A DNA stretch of 64,000 bases from Paragorgia papillata (taxonomy: Eukaryota; Cnidaria; Anthozoa; Scleralcyonacea; Coralliidae): positions 1 to 64,000 of the forward strand of contig JAWNZC010000177.1 of NCBI GenBank assembly GCA_035771165.1, written 5' to 3'. Below the pieces are notes generated by a model. The model did not search any database. It had not been told where the DNA came from and worked only from the letters and a program-made list of their open reading frames with translations. Every line of letters begins with the position of its first letter. The first letter of the stretch is position 1. Position numbers and translations under genes: made by a program. Positions 37,221 through 50,493 of this stretch are shown here, piece by piece.

Positions 37221-37420
37221 CATAAATACCAAAAAAAGTAAAAGAAAAAAGTAAAAGAAAAAGTTTCGTCCTGAGAAAGAATGGAACCGCGTCGTTAACA
37301 CGTGAAAAACCATAGCGCTATCCAGTGCAGTAGGCCACGATTCACAAAAATCCTGGGTTAAAAATAATAATTAGAGGCTTTAACTGGCAGTTTTAAAAAT
37401 TCGAAACAGACATTAAAACA
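37221..37420. repeat. Compound-array spacer 14
   Basis: A 200-bp copy with GGAACCGCGTCG and TTTTAAAAATTCG, like spacer 3. It is followed by a 613-bp tract (37421-38033) with a one-base loss at about 37915 (CATCTCAAAATCAC). Confidence 0.9.
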
Positions 37421-38033
37421 AACATCACGATCATCACGGCCATTTCAAACATCATGATCATCACCACCATCTCAAAAATCACAAACATCACGATTATCAC
37501 GGCCATCTCAAACATCACGATCATCACCGCCATCTCAAAAATCACAAACATCACGATCATCACAGCCATTTCAAACATCACCATCATCACCACCATCTCA
37601 AAAATCACAAACATCACGATCATCACAGCCATTTCAAACATCACCATCATCACCACCATCTCAAAAATCACAAACATCACGATTATCACGGCCATCTCAA
37701 ACATCACCATCATCACCACCATCTCAAAAATCACAAACATCACGATTAACACGGCCATCTCAAACATCACCATCATCACGACCATCTCAAAAATCACAAA
37801 CATCACGATCATCATGGCCATTTCAAAGATCACCATCATCACCACCATCTCAAAAATCACAAACATCACGATTATCACGGCCATCTCAAACATCACCATC
37901 GTCACCACCATCTCAAAATCACAATCATCACGATCATCACTTCCATCTCAAACATCACCAGCATCACCACCATGTCAAAAATCACAAACATCACGATCAT
38001 CACAGCCATCTCAAACACGACGGCCATCGCAAA

Positions 38034-38232
38034 CATAAAAACCAAAAAAAGTAAAAGAAAAAAGTAAAAGAAAAAGTTTCGTTCTGAGAAAGAATGGAAC
38101 CCCGTCGTTAACACGTGAAAAACCATAGCGCTATCCAGTGCAGTAGGCCACGATTCACAAACATCCTGGGTTAAAAATAATAATTAGAGGCTTTAACTGG
38201 CAGTTATAAAAATTCGAAACAGACATTAAAAC
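38034..38232. repeat. Compound-array spacer 15
   Basis: A 199-bp copy with CATAAAAACC in place of CATAAATACC and TTCGTTCTGAG. It is followed by a 552-bp tract (38233-38784). Confidence 0.9.
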
Positions 38233-38784
38233 AAACATCACGATCATCACGGCCATTTCAAACATCACGATCATCACCACCATCTCAAAAATCACAAACA
38301 TCACGATTATCACGGCCATCTCAAACATCACGATCATCACCACCATCTCAAAAATCACAAACATCACGATCATCACAGCCATTTCAAACATCACCATCAT
38401 CACCACCATCTCAAAAATCGCAACCATCACGATTATCACGGCCATCTCAAACATCACCATCATCACCACCATCTCAAAAATCACAAACATCACGATTATC
38501 ACGGCCATCTCAAACATCACCATCATCACGACCATCTCAAAAATCACAAACATCACGATCATCATCGCCATTTCAAAGATCACCATCATCACCACCATCT
38601 CAAAAATCACAAACATCACGATTATCACGGCCATCTCAAACATCACCATCGTCAGCACCATCTCAAAAATCACAATCATCACGATCATCACTTCCATCTC
38701 AAACATCACCATCATCACCACCATGTCAAAAATCACAAACATCACGATCATCACAGCCATCTCAAACACGACGGCCATCGCAAA

Positions 38785-38970
38785 CATAAATACCAAAAAA
38801 AGTAAAAGAAAAAGTTTCGTCCTGAGAAAGAATCGAACCCCGTCGTTAACACGTGAAAAACCATAGCGCTATCCAGTGCAGTAGGCCACGATTCACAAAC
38901 ATCCTGGGTTAAAAATAATAATTAGAGGCTTTAACTGGCAGTTATAAAAATTCGAGACGGACATTAAAAC
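38785..38970. repeat. Compound-array spacer 16, short form, last copy
   Basis: A 186-bp copy with the same 13-bp loss as spacers 12 and 13, plus GAATCGAACC and TTCGAGACGG. It is followed by a 177-bp tract that ends CATCATCACCACCACCA at the junction with the 48-bp satellite. Confidence 0.9.
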
Positions 38971-40151
38971 AAACATCACGATCATCACGGCCATTTCAAA
39001 CATCACGATCATCATCACCATCTCAAAAATCACAAACATCACGATCATCATGTCCATCTCGAACATCACCATCATCACCACCATCTCAAAAATCACAAAC
39101 ATCACGATCATCACGTCCATCAAACATCACCATCATCACCACCACCAGTAATAAGGAAAATTTTTCTAAGTCTTGCCTCCTAAGTGAGTAATAGCGTAAT
39201 AAGGAAATTTTTCTAAGTCCTGCCCTCTAAGACCGCAATAGGGTAATAATGAAATTTTTTCTAAGTGCATCCTCCTAAGACCGCAATAGGGTAGTAAGGA
39301 AATTTTTTCTAAGTCTTGCCTCCTAAGTGAGTAATAGAGTTATAAGGAAAATTTTTTCTTAGTCTTCCCTCCTAAGTGAGTAATAGAGTAATAAGGAAAC
39401 TTTTTCTAAGTCTTGCCTCCTAAGTGAGTAATAGCGTAATAAGGAAATTTTTGTAAGTCCTGCCCTCTAAGACCGCAATAGGGTAATAATGAAATTTTTC
39501 AAAGTCCTGCCCTCTAAGACCGCAATAGGGTAATAAGGAAATTTTTTCTAAGTGCATCCTCCTAAGACCGCGATAGGGTAATAAGGAATTTTTTTCTAAG
39601 TCTTGCCTCCTAAGTGAGTAATAGAGTAATAAGGAAAATTTTTCTAAGTCTTGCCTCCTAACTGAGTAATAGAGTAATAAGGAAAATTTTTCTAAGTCTT
39701 CCCTCTTAAGTGAGTAATAGAGTAATAAGGAAAATGTTTTCTAAGTCTTCCCTCCTAAGTGAGTAATAGAGTAATAAGGAAAATTTTTCTAAGTCTTGCC
39801 TCCTAAGTGAGTAATAGAGTAATAAGGAATTTTTTTCTAAGTCTTGCCTCCTAAGTGAGTAATAGCGTAATAAGGAAATTTTTCTAAGTCCTGCCCTCTA
39901 AGACCGCAATAGGGTAATAATGAAATTTTTTCTATGTGCATCCTCGTAAGACCGCAATAGGGTAGTAAGGAAATTTTTTCTAAGTGCATCCTCGTAAGAC
40001 CGCAATAGGGTAATAAGGAAATTTTTTCTAACTCTTGCCTCCTATGTGAGTAATAGAGTAATAAGGAAAATTTTTCTAAGTCTTGCCTCCTAAGTGAGTA
40101 ATAGAGTAATAAGGAAAATTTTTCTAAGTCTTGCCTCCTAAGTGAGTAATA

Positions 40152-43100
40152 GTGTAATCAGGAATTTTTTTCTAAGTCTTGCCTCCTAAGTGAGTAATAG
40201 TGTAATAAGGAATTTTTTTTCTAAGTCTTGCCTCCTAAGTGAGTAATAGGGTAATAAGGAAATTTTTTCTAACTCTTGCCTCCTAAGTGAGTAATAGAGT
40301 AATAAGGAAAATTTTTCTAAGTCCTGCCCTCTAAGACCGCAATAGGGTAATAATGAAATTTTTTCTAAGCGCATCCTCCTAAGACCGCAATTGGGTAATA
40401 AGGAAATTTTCCTAAGTCCTGCCCTCTAAGACCGCGATAGGGTAATAAGTAAATTTTTTCTAAGTGCATCCTCCTAAGACCGCAATAGGGTAATAAGGCA
40501 ATTTTTTCTAAGTCTTGCCTCCTAAGTGAGTAATAGAGTAATAAGCAAAATTTTTCTAAGTCTTGCCACCTAAGTGAGTAATAGCGTAATAAGGAAAATT
40601 TTTCTAAGTCTTGCCTCCTAAGTGAGTAATAGGGTAATAAGGAAATTTTTTCTAACTCTTGCCTCCTAAGTGAGTAATAGCGTAATAAGGAAATTTCTCT
40701 AAGTCCTGCCCTCTAAGAGAGCAATAGGGTAATAATGAAATTTTTTCTAAGTGCATCCTCCTAAGACCGCAATAGGGTAATAATGAAATTTTTTCTAAGT
40801 GCATCCTCGTAAGACCGCAATAGGGTAATAAGGAAATTTTTTCTAACTCTTGCCTCCTATGTGAGTAATAGAGTAATAAGGAAAATTTTTCTAAGTCTTG
40901 CCTCCTAAGTGAGTAATAGAGTAATAAGGAAAATTTTTCTAATTCTTGCCTCCTATGTGAGTAATAGTGTAATCAGGAATTTTTTTCTAAGTCTTGCCTC
41001 CTAAGTGAGTAATAGTGTAATAAGGAATTTTTTTTCTAAGTCTTGCCTCCTAAGTGAGTAATAGGGTAATAAGGAATTTTTTTCTAACTCTTGCCTCCTA
41101 AGTGAGTAATAGAGTAATAAGGAAAATTTTTCTAAGTCCTGCCCTCTAAGACCGCAATAGGGTAATAATGAAATTTTTTCTAAACGCATCCTCCTAAGAC
41201 CGCAATAGGGTAATAAGGAAATTTTCCTAAGTCCTGCCCTCTAAGACCGCGATAGGGTAATAAGTAAATTTTTTCTAAGTGCATCCTCCTAAGACCGCAA
41301 TAGGGTAATAAGGAAATTTTTTCTAAGTCTTGCCTCCTAAGTGAGTAATAGCGTAATAAGGAAATTTTTCTAAGTCCTGCCCTCTAAGACCGCAATAGGG
41401 TAATAATGAAATTTTTTCTAAGCGCATCCTCCTAAGGCCGCAATAGGGTAATAAGGAAATTTTTCTAAGTCCTGCCCTCTAAGACCGCGATAGGGTAATA
41501 AGGAAATTTTTTCTAAGTGCATCCTCCTAAGACCGCAATAGGGTAATAAGGAAATTTTTTCTAAGTGCATCCTCCTAAGACCGCGATAGGGTAATAAGGA
41601 AATTTTTTCTAAGTGCATCCTCCTAAGACCACAATAGGGTAATAAGGAAATTTTTTCTAAGTCTTGCCTCCTAAGTGAGTAATAGAGTAATAAGGAAAAT
41701 TTTTCTAAGTCTTGCCACCTAAGTGAGTAATAGCGTAATAAGGAAAATTTTTCTAAGTCTTGCCTCCTAAGTGAGTAATAGTGTAATAAGGAATTTTTTT
41801 CTAAGTCTTGCCACCTAAGTGAGTAATAGAGTAATAAGGAAAATTTTTCTAAGTCTTGCCTCCTAAGTGAGTAATAGGGTAATAAGGAAATTTTTTCTAA
41901 CTCTTGCCTCCTAAGTGAGTAATAGAGTAATAAGGAAAATTTTTCTAAGTCTTGCCTCCTAAGTGAGTAATAGCGTAATAAGGAAATTTTTCTAAGTCCT
42001 GCACTCTAAGACCGCAATAGGGTAATAATGAAATTTTTTCTAAGCGCATCCTCCTAAGGCCGCAATAGGGTAATAAGGAAATTTTTCTAAGTCCTGCCCT
42101 CTAAGACCGCGATAGGGTAATAAGGAAATTTTTTCTAAGTGCATCCTCCTAAGACCGCAATAGGGTAATAAGGAAATTTTTTCTAAATCTTGCCTCCTAA
42201 GTGAGTAATAGAGTAATAAGGAAAATTTTTCTAAGTCTTGCCACCTAAGTGAGTAATAGCGTAATAAGGAAAATTTTTCTAAGTCTTGCCTCCTAAGTGA
42301 GTAATAGAGTAATAAGGAAAATTTTTCTAAGTCTTGCCTCCTAAGTGAGTAATAGGGTAATAAGGAAATTTTTTCTAACTCTTGCCTCCTAAGTGAGTAA
42401 TAGAGTAATAAGAAAAATTTTTCTAAGTCTTGCCTCCTAAGTGAGTAATAGCGTAATAAGGAAATTTTTCTAAGTCCTGCCCTCTAAGACCGCAATAGGG
42501 TAATAATGAAATTTTTTCTAAGCGCATCCTCCTAAGACCGCAATAGGGTAATAAGGAAATTTTTTCTAAGTGCATCCTCCTAAGACCGCAATAGGGTAAT
42601 AAGGAAATTTTTTCTAAGTCTTGCCTCCTAAGTGAGTAATAGAGTAATAAGCAAAATTTTTCTAAGTCTTGCCACCTAAGTGAGTAATAGCGTAATAAGG
42701 AAAATTTTTCTAAGTCTTGCCTCCTAAGTGAGTAATAGTGTAATAAGGAATTTTTTTCTAAGTCTTGCCTCCTGAGTGAGTAATAGAGTAATAAAGAAAA
42801 ATTTTCTAAGTCTTGCCTCCTAAGTGAGTAATAGAGTAATAAGGAAAATTTTTCTAACTCTTGCCTCCTAAGTGAGTAATAGAGTAATAAGGAAAATTTT
42901 TCTAAGTCTTGCCTCCTAAGTGAGTAATAGCGTAATAAGGAAATTTTTTCTAAGTCTTGCCTCCTAACTGAGTAATAGAGTAATAAGGAAAATTTTTCTA
43001 AGTCTTCCCTCTTAAGTGAGTAATAGAGTAATAAGGAAAATTTTTTCTAAGTCTTCCCTCCTAAGTGAGTAATAGAGTAATAAGGAAAATTTTTCTAAGT

Positions 43101-43632
43101 CTTGCCTCCTAAGTGAGTAATAGAGTAATAAGGAATTTTTTTCTAAGTCTTGCCTCCTAAGTGAGTAATAGCGTAATAAGGAAATTTTTCTAAGTCCTGC
43201 CCTCTAAGACCGCAATAGGGTAGTAAGGAAATTTTTTCTAAGTGCATCCTCGTAAGACCGCAATAGGGTAATAAGGAAATTTTTTCTAACTCTTGCCTCC
43301 TATGTGAGTAATAGAGTAATAAGGAAAATTTTTCTAAGTCTTGCCTCCTAAGTGAGTAATAGAGTAATAAGGAAAATTTTTCTAAGTCTTGCCTCCTAAG
43401 TGAGTAATAGTGTAATCAGGAATTTTTTTCTAAGTCTTGCCTCCTAAGTGAGTAATAGTGTAATAAGGAATTTTTTTTCTAAGTCTTGCCTCCTAAGTGA
43501 GTAATAGGGTAATAAGGAAATTTTTTCTAACTCTTGCCTCCTAAGTGAGTAATAGAGTAATAAGGAAAATTTTTCTAAGTCCTGCCCTCTAAGACCGCAA
43601 TAGGGTAATAATGAAATTTTTTCTAAGCGCAT
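40152..43632. repeat. Repeated higher-order block marked by GTGTAATCAGG
   Basis: The rare variant GTGTAATCAGG occurs at 40152, 40967 and 43410. At each site it is followed by the same series of A, B and C monomers for at least 220 bp. Offsets are 815 and 2443 bp, about 17 and 51 monomers. Confidence 0.7.
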
Positions 43633-46600
43633 CCTCCTAAGACCGCAATTGGGTAATAAGGAAATTTTCCTAAGTCCTGCCCTCTAAGACCGCGATAGGG
43701 TAATAAGTAAATTTTTTCTAAGTGCATCCTCCTAAGACCGCAATAGGGTAATAAGGAAATTTTTTCTAAGTCTTGCCTCCTAAGTGAGTAATAGAGTAAT
43801 AAGCAAAATTTTTCTAAGTCTTGCCACCTAAGTGAGTAATAGCGTAATAAGGAAAATTTTTCTAAGTCTTGCCTCCTAAGTGAGTAATAGGGTAATAAGG
43901 AAATTTTTTCTAAGTCTTGCCTCCTAAGTGAGTAATAGCGTAATAAGGAAATTTTTCTAAGTCCTGCCCTCTAAGACCGCAATAGGGTAATAATGAAATT
44001 TTTTCTAAGTGCATCCTCCTAAGACCGCAATAGGGTAATAATGAAATTTTTTCTAAGTGCATCCTCGTAAGACCGCAATAGGGTAATAAGGAATTTTTTT
44101 CTAAGTGCATCCTCCTAAGACCGCAATAGGGTAGTAAGGAAATTTTTTCTAAGTCTTGCCTCCTAAGTGAGTAATAGAGTAATAAGGAAAATTTTTTCTA
44201 AGTCTTCCCTCCTAAGTGAGTAATAGAGAAATAAGGAAAATTTTTCTAAGTCTTGCCTCCTAAGTGAGTAATAGCGTAATAAGGAAATTTTTCTAAGTCC
44301 TGCCCTCTAAGACCGCAATAGGGTAATAATGAAATTTTTTCTAAGTGCATCCTCCTAAGACCGCAATAGGGTAGTAAGGAAATTTTTTCTAAGTCTTGCC
44401 TCCTAAGTGAGTAATAGAGTAATAAGGAAAATTTTTCTAAGTCTTGCCACCTAAGTGAGTAATAGCGTAATAAGGAAAATTTTTCTAAGTCTTGCCTCCT
44501 AAGTGAGTAATAGAGTAATAAGGAAAATTTTTCTAAGTCTTGCCTCCTAAGTGAGTAATAGGGTAATAAAGGAAATTTTTTCTAACTCTTGCCTCCTAAG
44601 TGAGTAATAGAGTAATAAGGAAATTTTTCTAAGTCTTGCCTCCTAAGTGAGTAATAGCGTAATAAGGAAATTTTTCTAAGTCCTGCCCTCTAAGACCGCA
44701 ATAGGGTAATAATGAAATTTTTTCTAAGCGCATCCTCCTAAGACCGCAATAGGGTAATAAGGAAATTTTTCTAAGTCCTGCCCTCTAAGACCGCGATAGG
44801 GTAATAAGGAAATTTTTTCTAAGTGCATCCTCCTAAGACCGCAATAGGGTAATAAGGAAATTTTTTCTAAGTCTTGCCTCCTAAGTGAGTAATAGAGTAA
44901 TAAGGAAAATTTTTCTAAGTCTTCCCTCCTAAGTGAGTAATAGAGTAATAAGGAAAATTTTTCTAAGTCTTGCCTCCTAAGTGAGTAATAGCGTAATAAG
45001 GAAATTTTTCTAAGTTCTGCCCTCTAAGACCGCAATAGGGTAATAATGAAATTTTTTCTAAGTGCATCCTCCTAAGACCGCAATAGGGTAGTAAGGAAAT
45101 TTTTTCTAAGTCTTGCCTCCTAAGTGAGTAATAGAGTAATAAGGAAAATTTTTCTAAGTCTTGCCACCTAAGTGAGTAATAGCGTAATAAGGAAAATTTT
45201 TTCTAAGTCTTGCCTCCTAAGTGAGTAATAGAGTAATAAGGAAAATTTTTCTAAGTCTTGCCTCCTAAGTGAGTAATAGCGTAATAAGGAAATTTTTCTA
45301 AGTCCTCCCCTCTAAGACCGCAATAGGGTAATAATGAATTTTTTCTAAGCGCATCCTCCTAAGACCGCAATAGGGTAATGAGGAAATTTTCCTAAGTCCT
45401 GCCCTCTAAGACCGCGATAGGGTAATAAGTAAATTTTTTCTAAGTGCATCCTCCTAAGACCGCAATAGGGTAATAAGGAAATTTTTTCTAAGTCTTGCCT
45501 CCTAAGTGAGTAATAGTGTAATAAGGAAATTTTTCTAAGTCCTGCCCTCTAAGACCGCAATAGGGTAATAATGAAATTTTTTCTAAGCGCATCCTCCTAA
45601 GGCCGCAATAGGGTAATAAGGAAATTTTTTCTAAGTCTTGCCTCCTAAGTGAGTAATAGAGTAATAAGGAAAATTTTTCTAAGTCTTGCCACCTAAGTGA
45701 GTAATAGCGTAATAAGGAAAATATTTCTAAGTCTTGCCTCCTAAGTGAGTAATAGAGTAATAAGGAAAATTTTTCTAAGTCTTGCCTCCTAAGTGAGTAA
45801 TAGAGTAATAAGGAAAATTTTTCTAAGTCTTGCCTCCTAAGTGAGTAATAGGGTAATAAGGAAATTATTTCTAACTCTTGCCTCCTAAGTGAGTAATAGA
45901 GTAATAAGGAAAATTTTTCTAAGTCTTGCCTCCTAAGTGAGTAATAGCGTAATAAGGAAATTTTTCTAAGTCCTGCCCTCTAAGACCGCAATAGGGTAAT
46001 AATGAAATTTTTTCTAAGCGCATCCTCCTAAGGCCGCAATAGGGTAATAAGGAAATTTTTCTAAGTCCTGCCCTCTAAGACCGCGATAGGGTAATAAGGA
46101 AATTTTTTCTAAGTGCATCCTCCTAAGACCGCAATAGGGTAATAAGGAAATTTTTTCTAAGTCTTGGCTCCTAAGTGAGTAATAGAGTAATAAGGAAAAT
46201 TTTTCTAAGTCTTGCCACCTAAGTGAGTAATAGCGTAATAAGGAAAATTTTTCTAAGTCTTGCCTCCTAAGTGAGTAATAGCGTAATAAGGAAATTTCTC
46301 TAAGTCCTGCCCTCTAAGACCGCAATAGGGTAATAATGAAATTTTTTCTAAGCGGATCCTCCTAAGACCGCAATAGGGTAATAAGGAAATTTTTCTAAGT
46401 CCTGCCCTCAAAGACCGCGATAGGGTAATAAGGATTTTTTTTCTAAGTGCATCCTCCTAAGACCGCAATAGGGTAGTAAGGAAATTTTTTCTAAGTCTTG
46501 CCTCCTAAGTGAGTAATAGAGTAATAAGGAAAATTTTTCTAAGTCTTCCCTCCTAAGTGAGTAATAGAGAAATAAGGAAAATTTTTCTAAGTCTTGCCTC

Positions 46601-49099
46601 CTAAGTGAGTAATAGCGTAATAAGGAAATTTTTCTAAGTCCTGCCCTCTAAGACCGCAATAGGGTAATAATGAAATTTTTTCTAAGTGCATCCTCCTAAG
46701 ACCGCAATAGGGTAGTAAGGAAATTTTTTCTAAGTCTTGCCTCCTAAGTGAGTAATAGAGTAATAAGGAAAATTTTTCTAAGTCTTCCCACCTAAGTGAG
46801 TAATAGCGTAATAAGGAAAATTTTTCTAAGTCTTGCCTCCTAAGTGAGTAATAGAGTAATAAGGAAAAAATTTTTAAGTCTTGCCTCCTAAGTGAGTAAT
46901 AGGGTAATAAGGAAATTTTTTCTAACTTTTGCCTCCTAAGTGAGTAATAGAGTAATAAGGAAAATTGTTCTAAGTCTTGCCTCCTAAGTGAGTAATAGCG
47001 TAATAAGGAAATTTTTCTAAGTCCTGCCCTCTAAGACCGCAATAGGGTAATAATGAAATTTTTTCTAAGCCCATCCTCCTAAGACCGCAATAGGGTAATA
47101 AGGTAATTTTTCTAAGTCCTGCCCTCTAAGACCGCGATAGGGTAATAAGGAATTTTTTTCTAAGTGCATCCTCCTAAGACCGCAATAGGGTAGTAAGGAA
47201 ATTTTTTCTAAGTCTTGCCTCCTAAGTGAGTAATAGAGTAATAAGGAAAATTTTTTCTAAGTCTTCCCTCCTAAGTGAGTAATAGAGTAATAAGGAAAAT
47301 TTTTCTAAGTCTTGCCTCCTAAGTGAGTAATAGGGTAATATGGAAAATTTTTCTAAGTCCTGCCCTCTAAGACCGCAATAGGGTAATAATGAAATTTTTT
47401 CTAAGTGCATCCTCCTAAGACCGCAATAGGGTAGTAAGGAAATTTTTTCTAAGTCTTGCCTCCTAAGTGAGTAATAGAGTAATAAGGAAAATTTTTTTAA
47501 GTCTTGCCTCCTAAGTGAGTAATAGGGTAATAAGGAAATTTTTTCTAACTTTTGCCTCCTAAGTGAGTAATAGAGTAATAAGGAAAATTTTTTTAAGTCT
47601 TGCCTCCTAAGTGAGTAATAGGGTAATAAGGAAATTTTTTCTAAGTCTTGCCTCCTAAGTGAGTAATAGAGTAATAAGGAAAATTTTTCTAAGTCTTGCC
47701 TCCTAAGTGAGTAATAGCGTAATAAGGAAATTTTTCTAAGTCCTGCCCTCTAAGACCGCAATAGGGTAATAATGAAATTTTTTCTAAGCGCATCCTCCTA
47801 AGACCGCAATAGGGTAATAAGTAAATTTTTTCTAAGTGCATCCTCCTAAGACCGCAATAGGGTAATAAGGAAATTTTTTCTAAGTCTTGCCTCCTAAGTG
47901 AGTAATAGCGTAATAAGGAAATTTTTCTAAGTCCTGCCTCTAAGACCGCAATAGGGTAATAATGAAATTTTTTCTAAGCGCATCCTCCTAAGTGCAATAG
48001 GGTAATAAGGAAATTTTTCTAAGTCCTGCCCTCTAAGACCGCGATAGGGTAATAAGGAAATTTTTTCTAAGTGCATCCTCCTAAGACCGCAATAGGGTAA
48101 TAAGGAAATTTTTTCTAAGTGCATCCTCCTAAGACCGCAATAGGGTAATAATGAAATTTTTTCTAAGTGCATCCTCCTAAGACCACAATAGGGTAATAAG
48201 GAAATTTTTCTAAGTCCTGCCCTCTAAGACCGCGATAGGGTAATAAGGAAATTTTTTCTAAGTGCATCCTCCTAAGACCGCAATAGGGTAATAAGGAAAT
48301 TTTTTCTAAATCTTGCCTCCTAAGTGAGTAATAGAGTAATAAGGAAAATTTTTCTAAGTCTTGCCACCTAAGTGAGTAATAGCGTAATAAGGAAATTTTT
48401 CTAAGTCCTGCCCTCTAAGACCGCAATAGGGTAATAATGAAATTTTTTCTAAGCGCATCCTCCTAAGACCGCAATAGGGTAATAAGGAAATTTTTTCTAA
48501 GTGCATCCTCCTAAGACCGCAATAGGGTAATAAGGAAATTTTTTCTAAGTCTTGCCTCCTAAGTGAGTAATAGAGTAATAAGCAAAATTTTTCTAAGTCT
48601 TGCCACCTAAGTGAGTAATAGCGTAATAAGGAAAATTTTTCTAAGTCTTGCCTCCTAAGTGAGTAATAGTGTAATAAGGAATTTTTTTCTAAGTCTTGCC
48701 TCCTAAGTGAGTAATAGAGTAATAAAGAAAAATTTTCTAAGTCTTGCCTCCTAAGTGAGTAATAGAGTAATAAGGAAAATTTTTCTAACTCTTGCCTCCT
48801 AAGTGAGTAATAGAGTAATAAGGAAAATTTTTCTAAGTCTTGCCTCCTAAGTGAGTAATAGCGTAATAAGGAAATTTTTTCTAAGTCTTGCCTCCTAAGT
48901 GAGTAATAGAGTAATAAGGAAATTTTTTCTAAGTCTTGTGTCCTAAGTGAGTAATAGGGTAATAAGGAAATTTTTTCTAACTCTTGCCTCCTAAGTGAGT
49001 AATAGAGTAATAAGGAAAATTTTTCTAAGTCTTGCCACCTAAGTGAGTAATAGCATAATAAGGAAAATTTTTCTAAGTCTTGCCTCCTAAGTGAGTAAT

Positions 49100-50493
49100 A
49101 GCGTAATAAGGAAATTTTTCTAAGTCCTGCCCTCTAAGACCGCAATAGGGTAATAATGAAATTTTTTCTAAGTGCATCCTCCTAAGACCGCAATAGGGTA
49201 GTAAGGAAATTTTTTCTAAGTCTTGCCTCCTAAGTGAGTAATAGAGTAATAAGGAAAATTTTTTTAAGTCTTGCCTCCTAAGTGAGTAATAGGGTAATAA
49301 GGAAATTTTTTCTAACTTTTGCCTCCTAAGTGAGTAATAGAGTAATAAGGAAAATTTTTTAAGTCTTGCCTCCTAAGTGAGTAATAGGGTAATAAGGAAA
49401 TTTTTTCTAACTTTTGCCTCCTAAGTGAGTAATAGAGTAATAAGGAAAATTTTTCTAAGTCTTGCCTCCTAAGTGAGTAATAGCGTAATAAGGAAATTTT
49501 TCTAAGTCCTGCCCTCTAAGACCGCAATAGGGTAATAATGAAATTTTTTCTAAGCGCATCCTCCTAAGGCCGCAATAGGGTAATAAGTAAATTTTTTCTA
49601 AGTGCATCCTCCTAAGACCGCAATAGGGTAATAAGGAAATTTTTTCTAAGTCTTGCCTCCTAAGTGAGTAATAGCGTAATAAGGAAATTTTTCTAAGTCC
49701 TGCCCTCTAAGACCGCAATAGGGTAATAATGAAATTTTTTCTAAGCGCATCCTCCTAAGGCCGCAATAGGGTAATAAGGAAATTTTTCTAAGTCCTGCCC
49801 TCTAAGACCGCGATAGGGTAATAAGGAAATTTTTTCTAAGTGCATCCTCCTAAGACCGCAATAGGGTAATAAGGAAATTTTTTCTAAGTGCATCCTCCTA
49901 AGACCGCGATAGGGTAATAAGGAAATTTTTTCTAAGTGCATCCTCCTAAGACCACAATAGGGTAATAAGGAAATTTTTTCTAAGTCTTGCCTCCTAAGTG
50001 AGTAATAGAGTAATAAGGAAAATTTTTCTAAGTCTTGCCACCTAAGTGAGTAATAGCGTAATAAGGAAAATTTTTCTAAGTCTTGCCTCCTAAGTGAGTA
50101 ATAGGGTAATAAGGAAATTTTTTCTAACTCTTGCCTCCTAAGTGAGTAATAGAGTAATAAGGAAAATTTTTCTAAGTCTTGCCTCCTAAGTGAGTAATAG
50201 CGTAATAAGGAAATTTTTCTAAGTCCTGCACTCTAAGACCGCAATAGGGTAATAATGAAATTTTTTCTAAGCGCATCCTCCTAAGGCCGCAATAGGGTAA
50301 TAAGGAAATTTTTCTAAGTCCTGCCCTCTAAGACCGCGATAGGGTAATAAGGAAATTTTTTCTAAGTGCATCCTCCTAAGACCGCAATAGGGTAATAAGG
50401 AAATTTTTTCTAAATCTTGCCTCCTAAGTGAGTAATAGAGTAATAAGGAAAATTTTTCTAAGTCTTGCCACCTAAGTGAGTAATAGCGTAATA
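49100..50493. repeat. Block of the 48-bp array duplicated at about 51882-53279
   Basis: The order of monomer types and rare variants here recurs about 2782 bp downstream. It includes the AAGGCCGCAATAGGG variant, CTGCACTCTAAGACC and TTCTAAATCTTGCC. The two copies diverge just after GCCACCTAAGTGAGTAATAG. The length differs only by a base in T runs. This is a segmental duplication of about 29 monomers. Confidence 0.7.

Larger units (their letters stand above)
26697..39147. repeat. Compound tandem array: about 200-bp spacers alternating with 63-bp CATCAC minisatellite tracts
   Basis: Sixteen copies of a conserved spacer (186-203 bp) separate 17 tracts of a 63-bp minisatellite. The minisatellite unit is a 36-bp part starting CATCTCAAAAATCACAAACA and ending GATTATCACGGC, plus a 27-bp part starting CATCTCAAACATCACCATCA. 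Tract lengths vary from about 176 to 1044 bp and cluster at 551-552 bp (five tracts). The spacing between successive spacers is about 370-1240 bp. The unit contains no TAA, TAG or TGA on the + strand, so all three + frames are open across tracts; one - frame is also open. The array starts with a truncated spacer and its last tract abuts the 48-bp satellite. No transposase or transcription unit is evident. Confidence 0.95.

Noticed and set aside
26697..39147. CRISPR-like alternation of repeat and spacer
   Set aside because: The conserved 200-bp parts and the 63-bp tracts are both repetitive, with sizes and composition unlike CRISPR.
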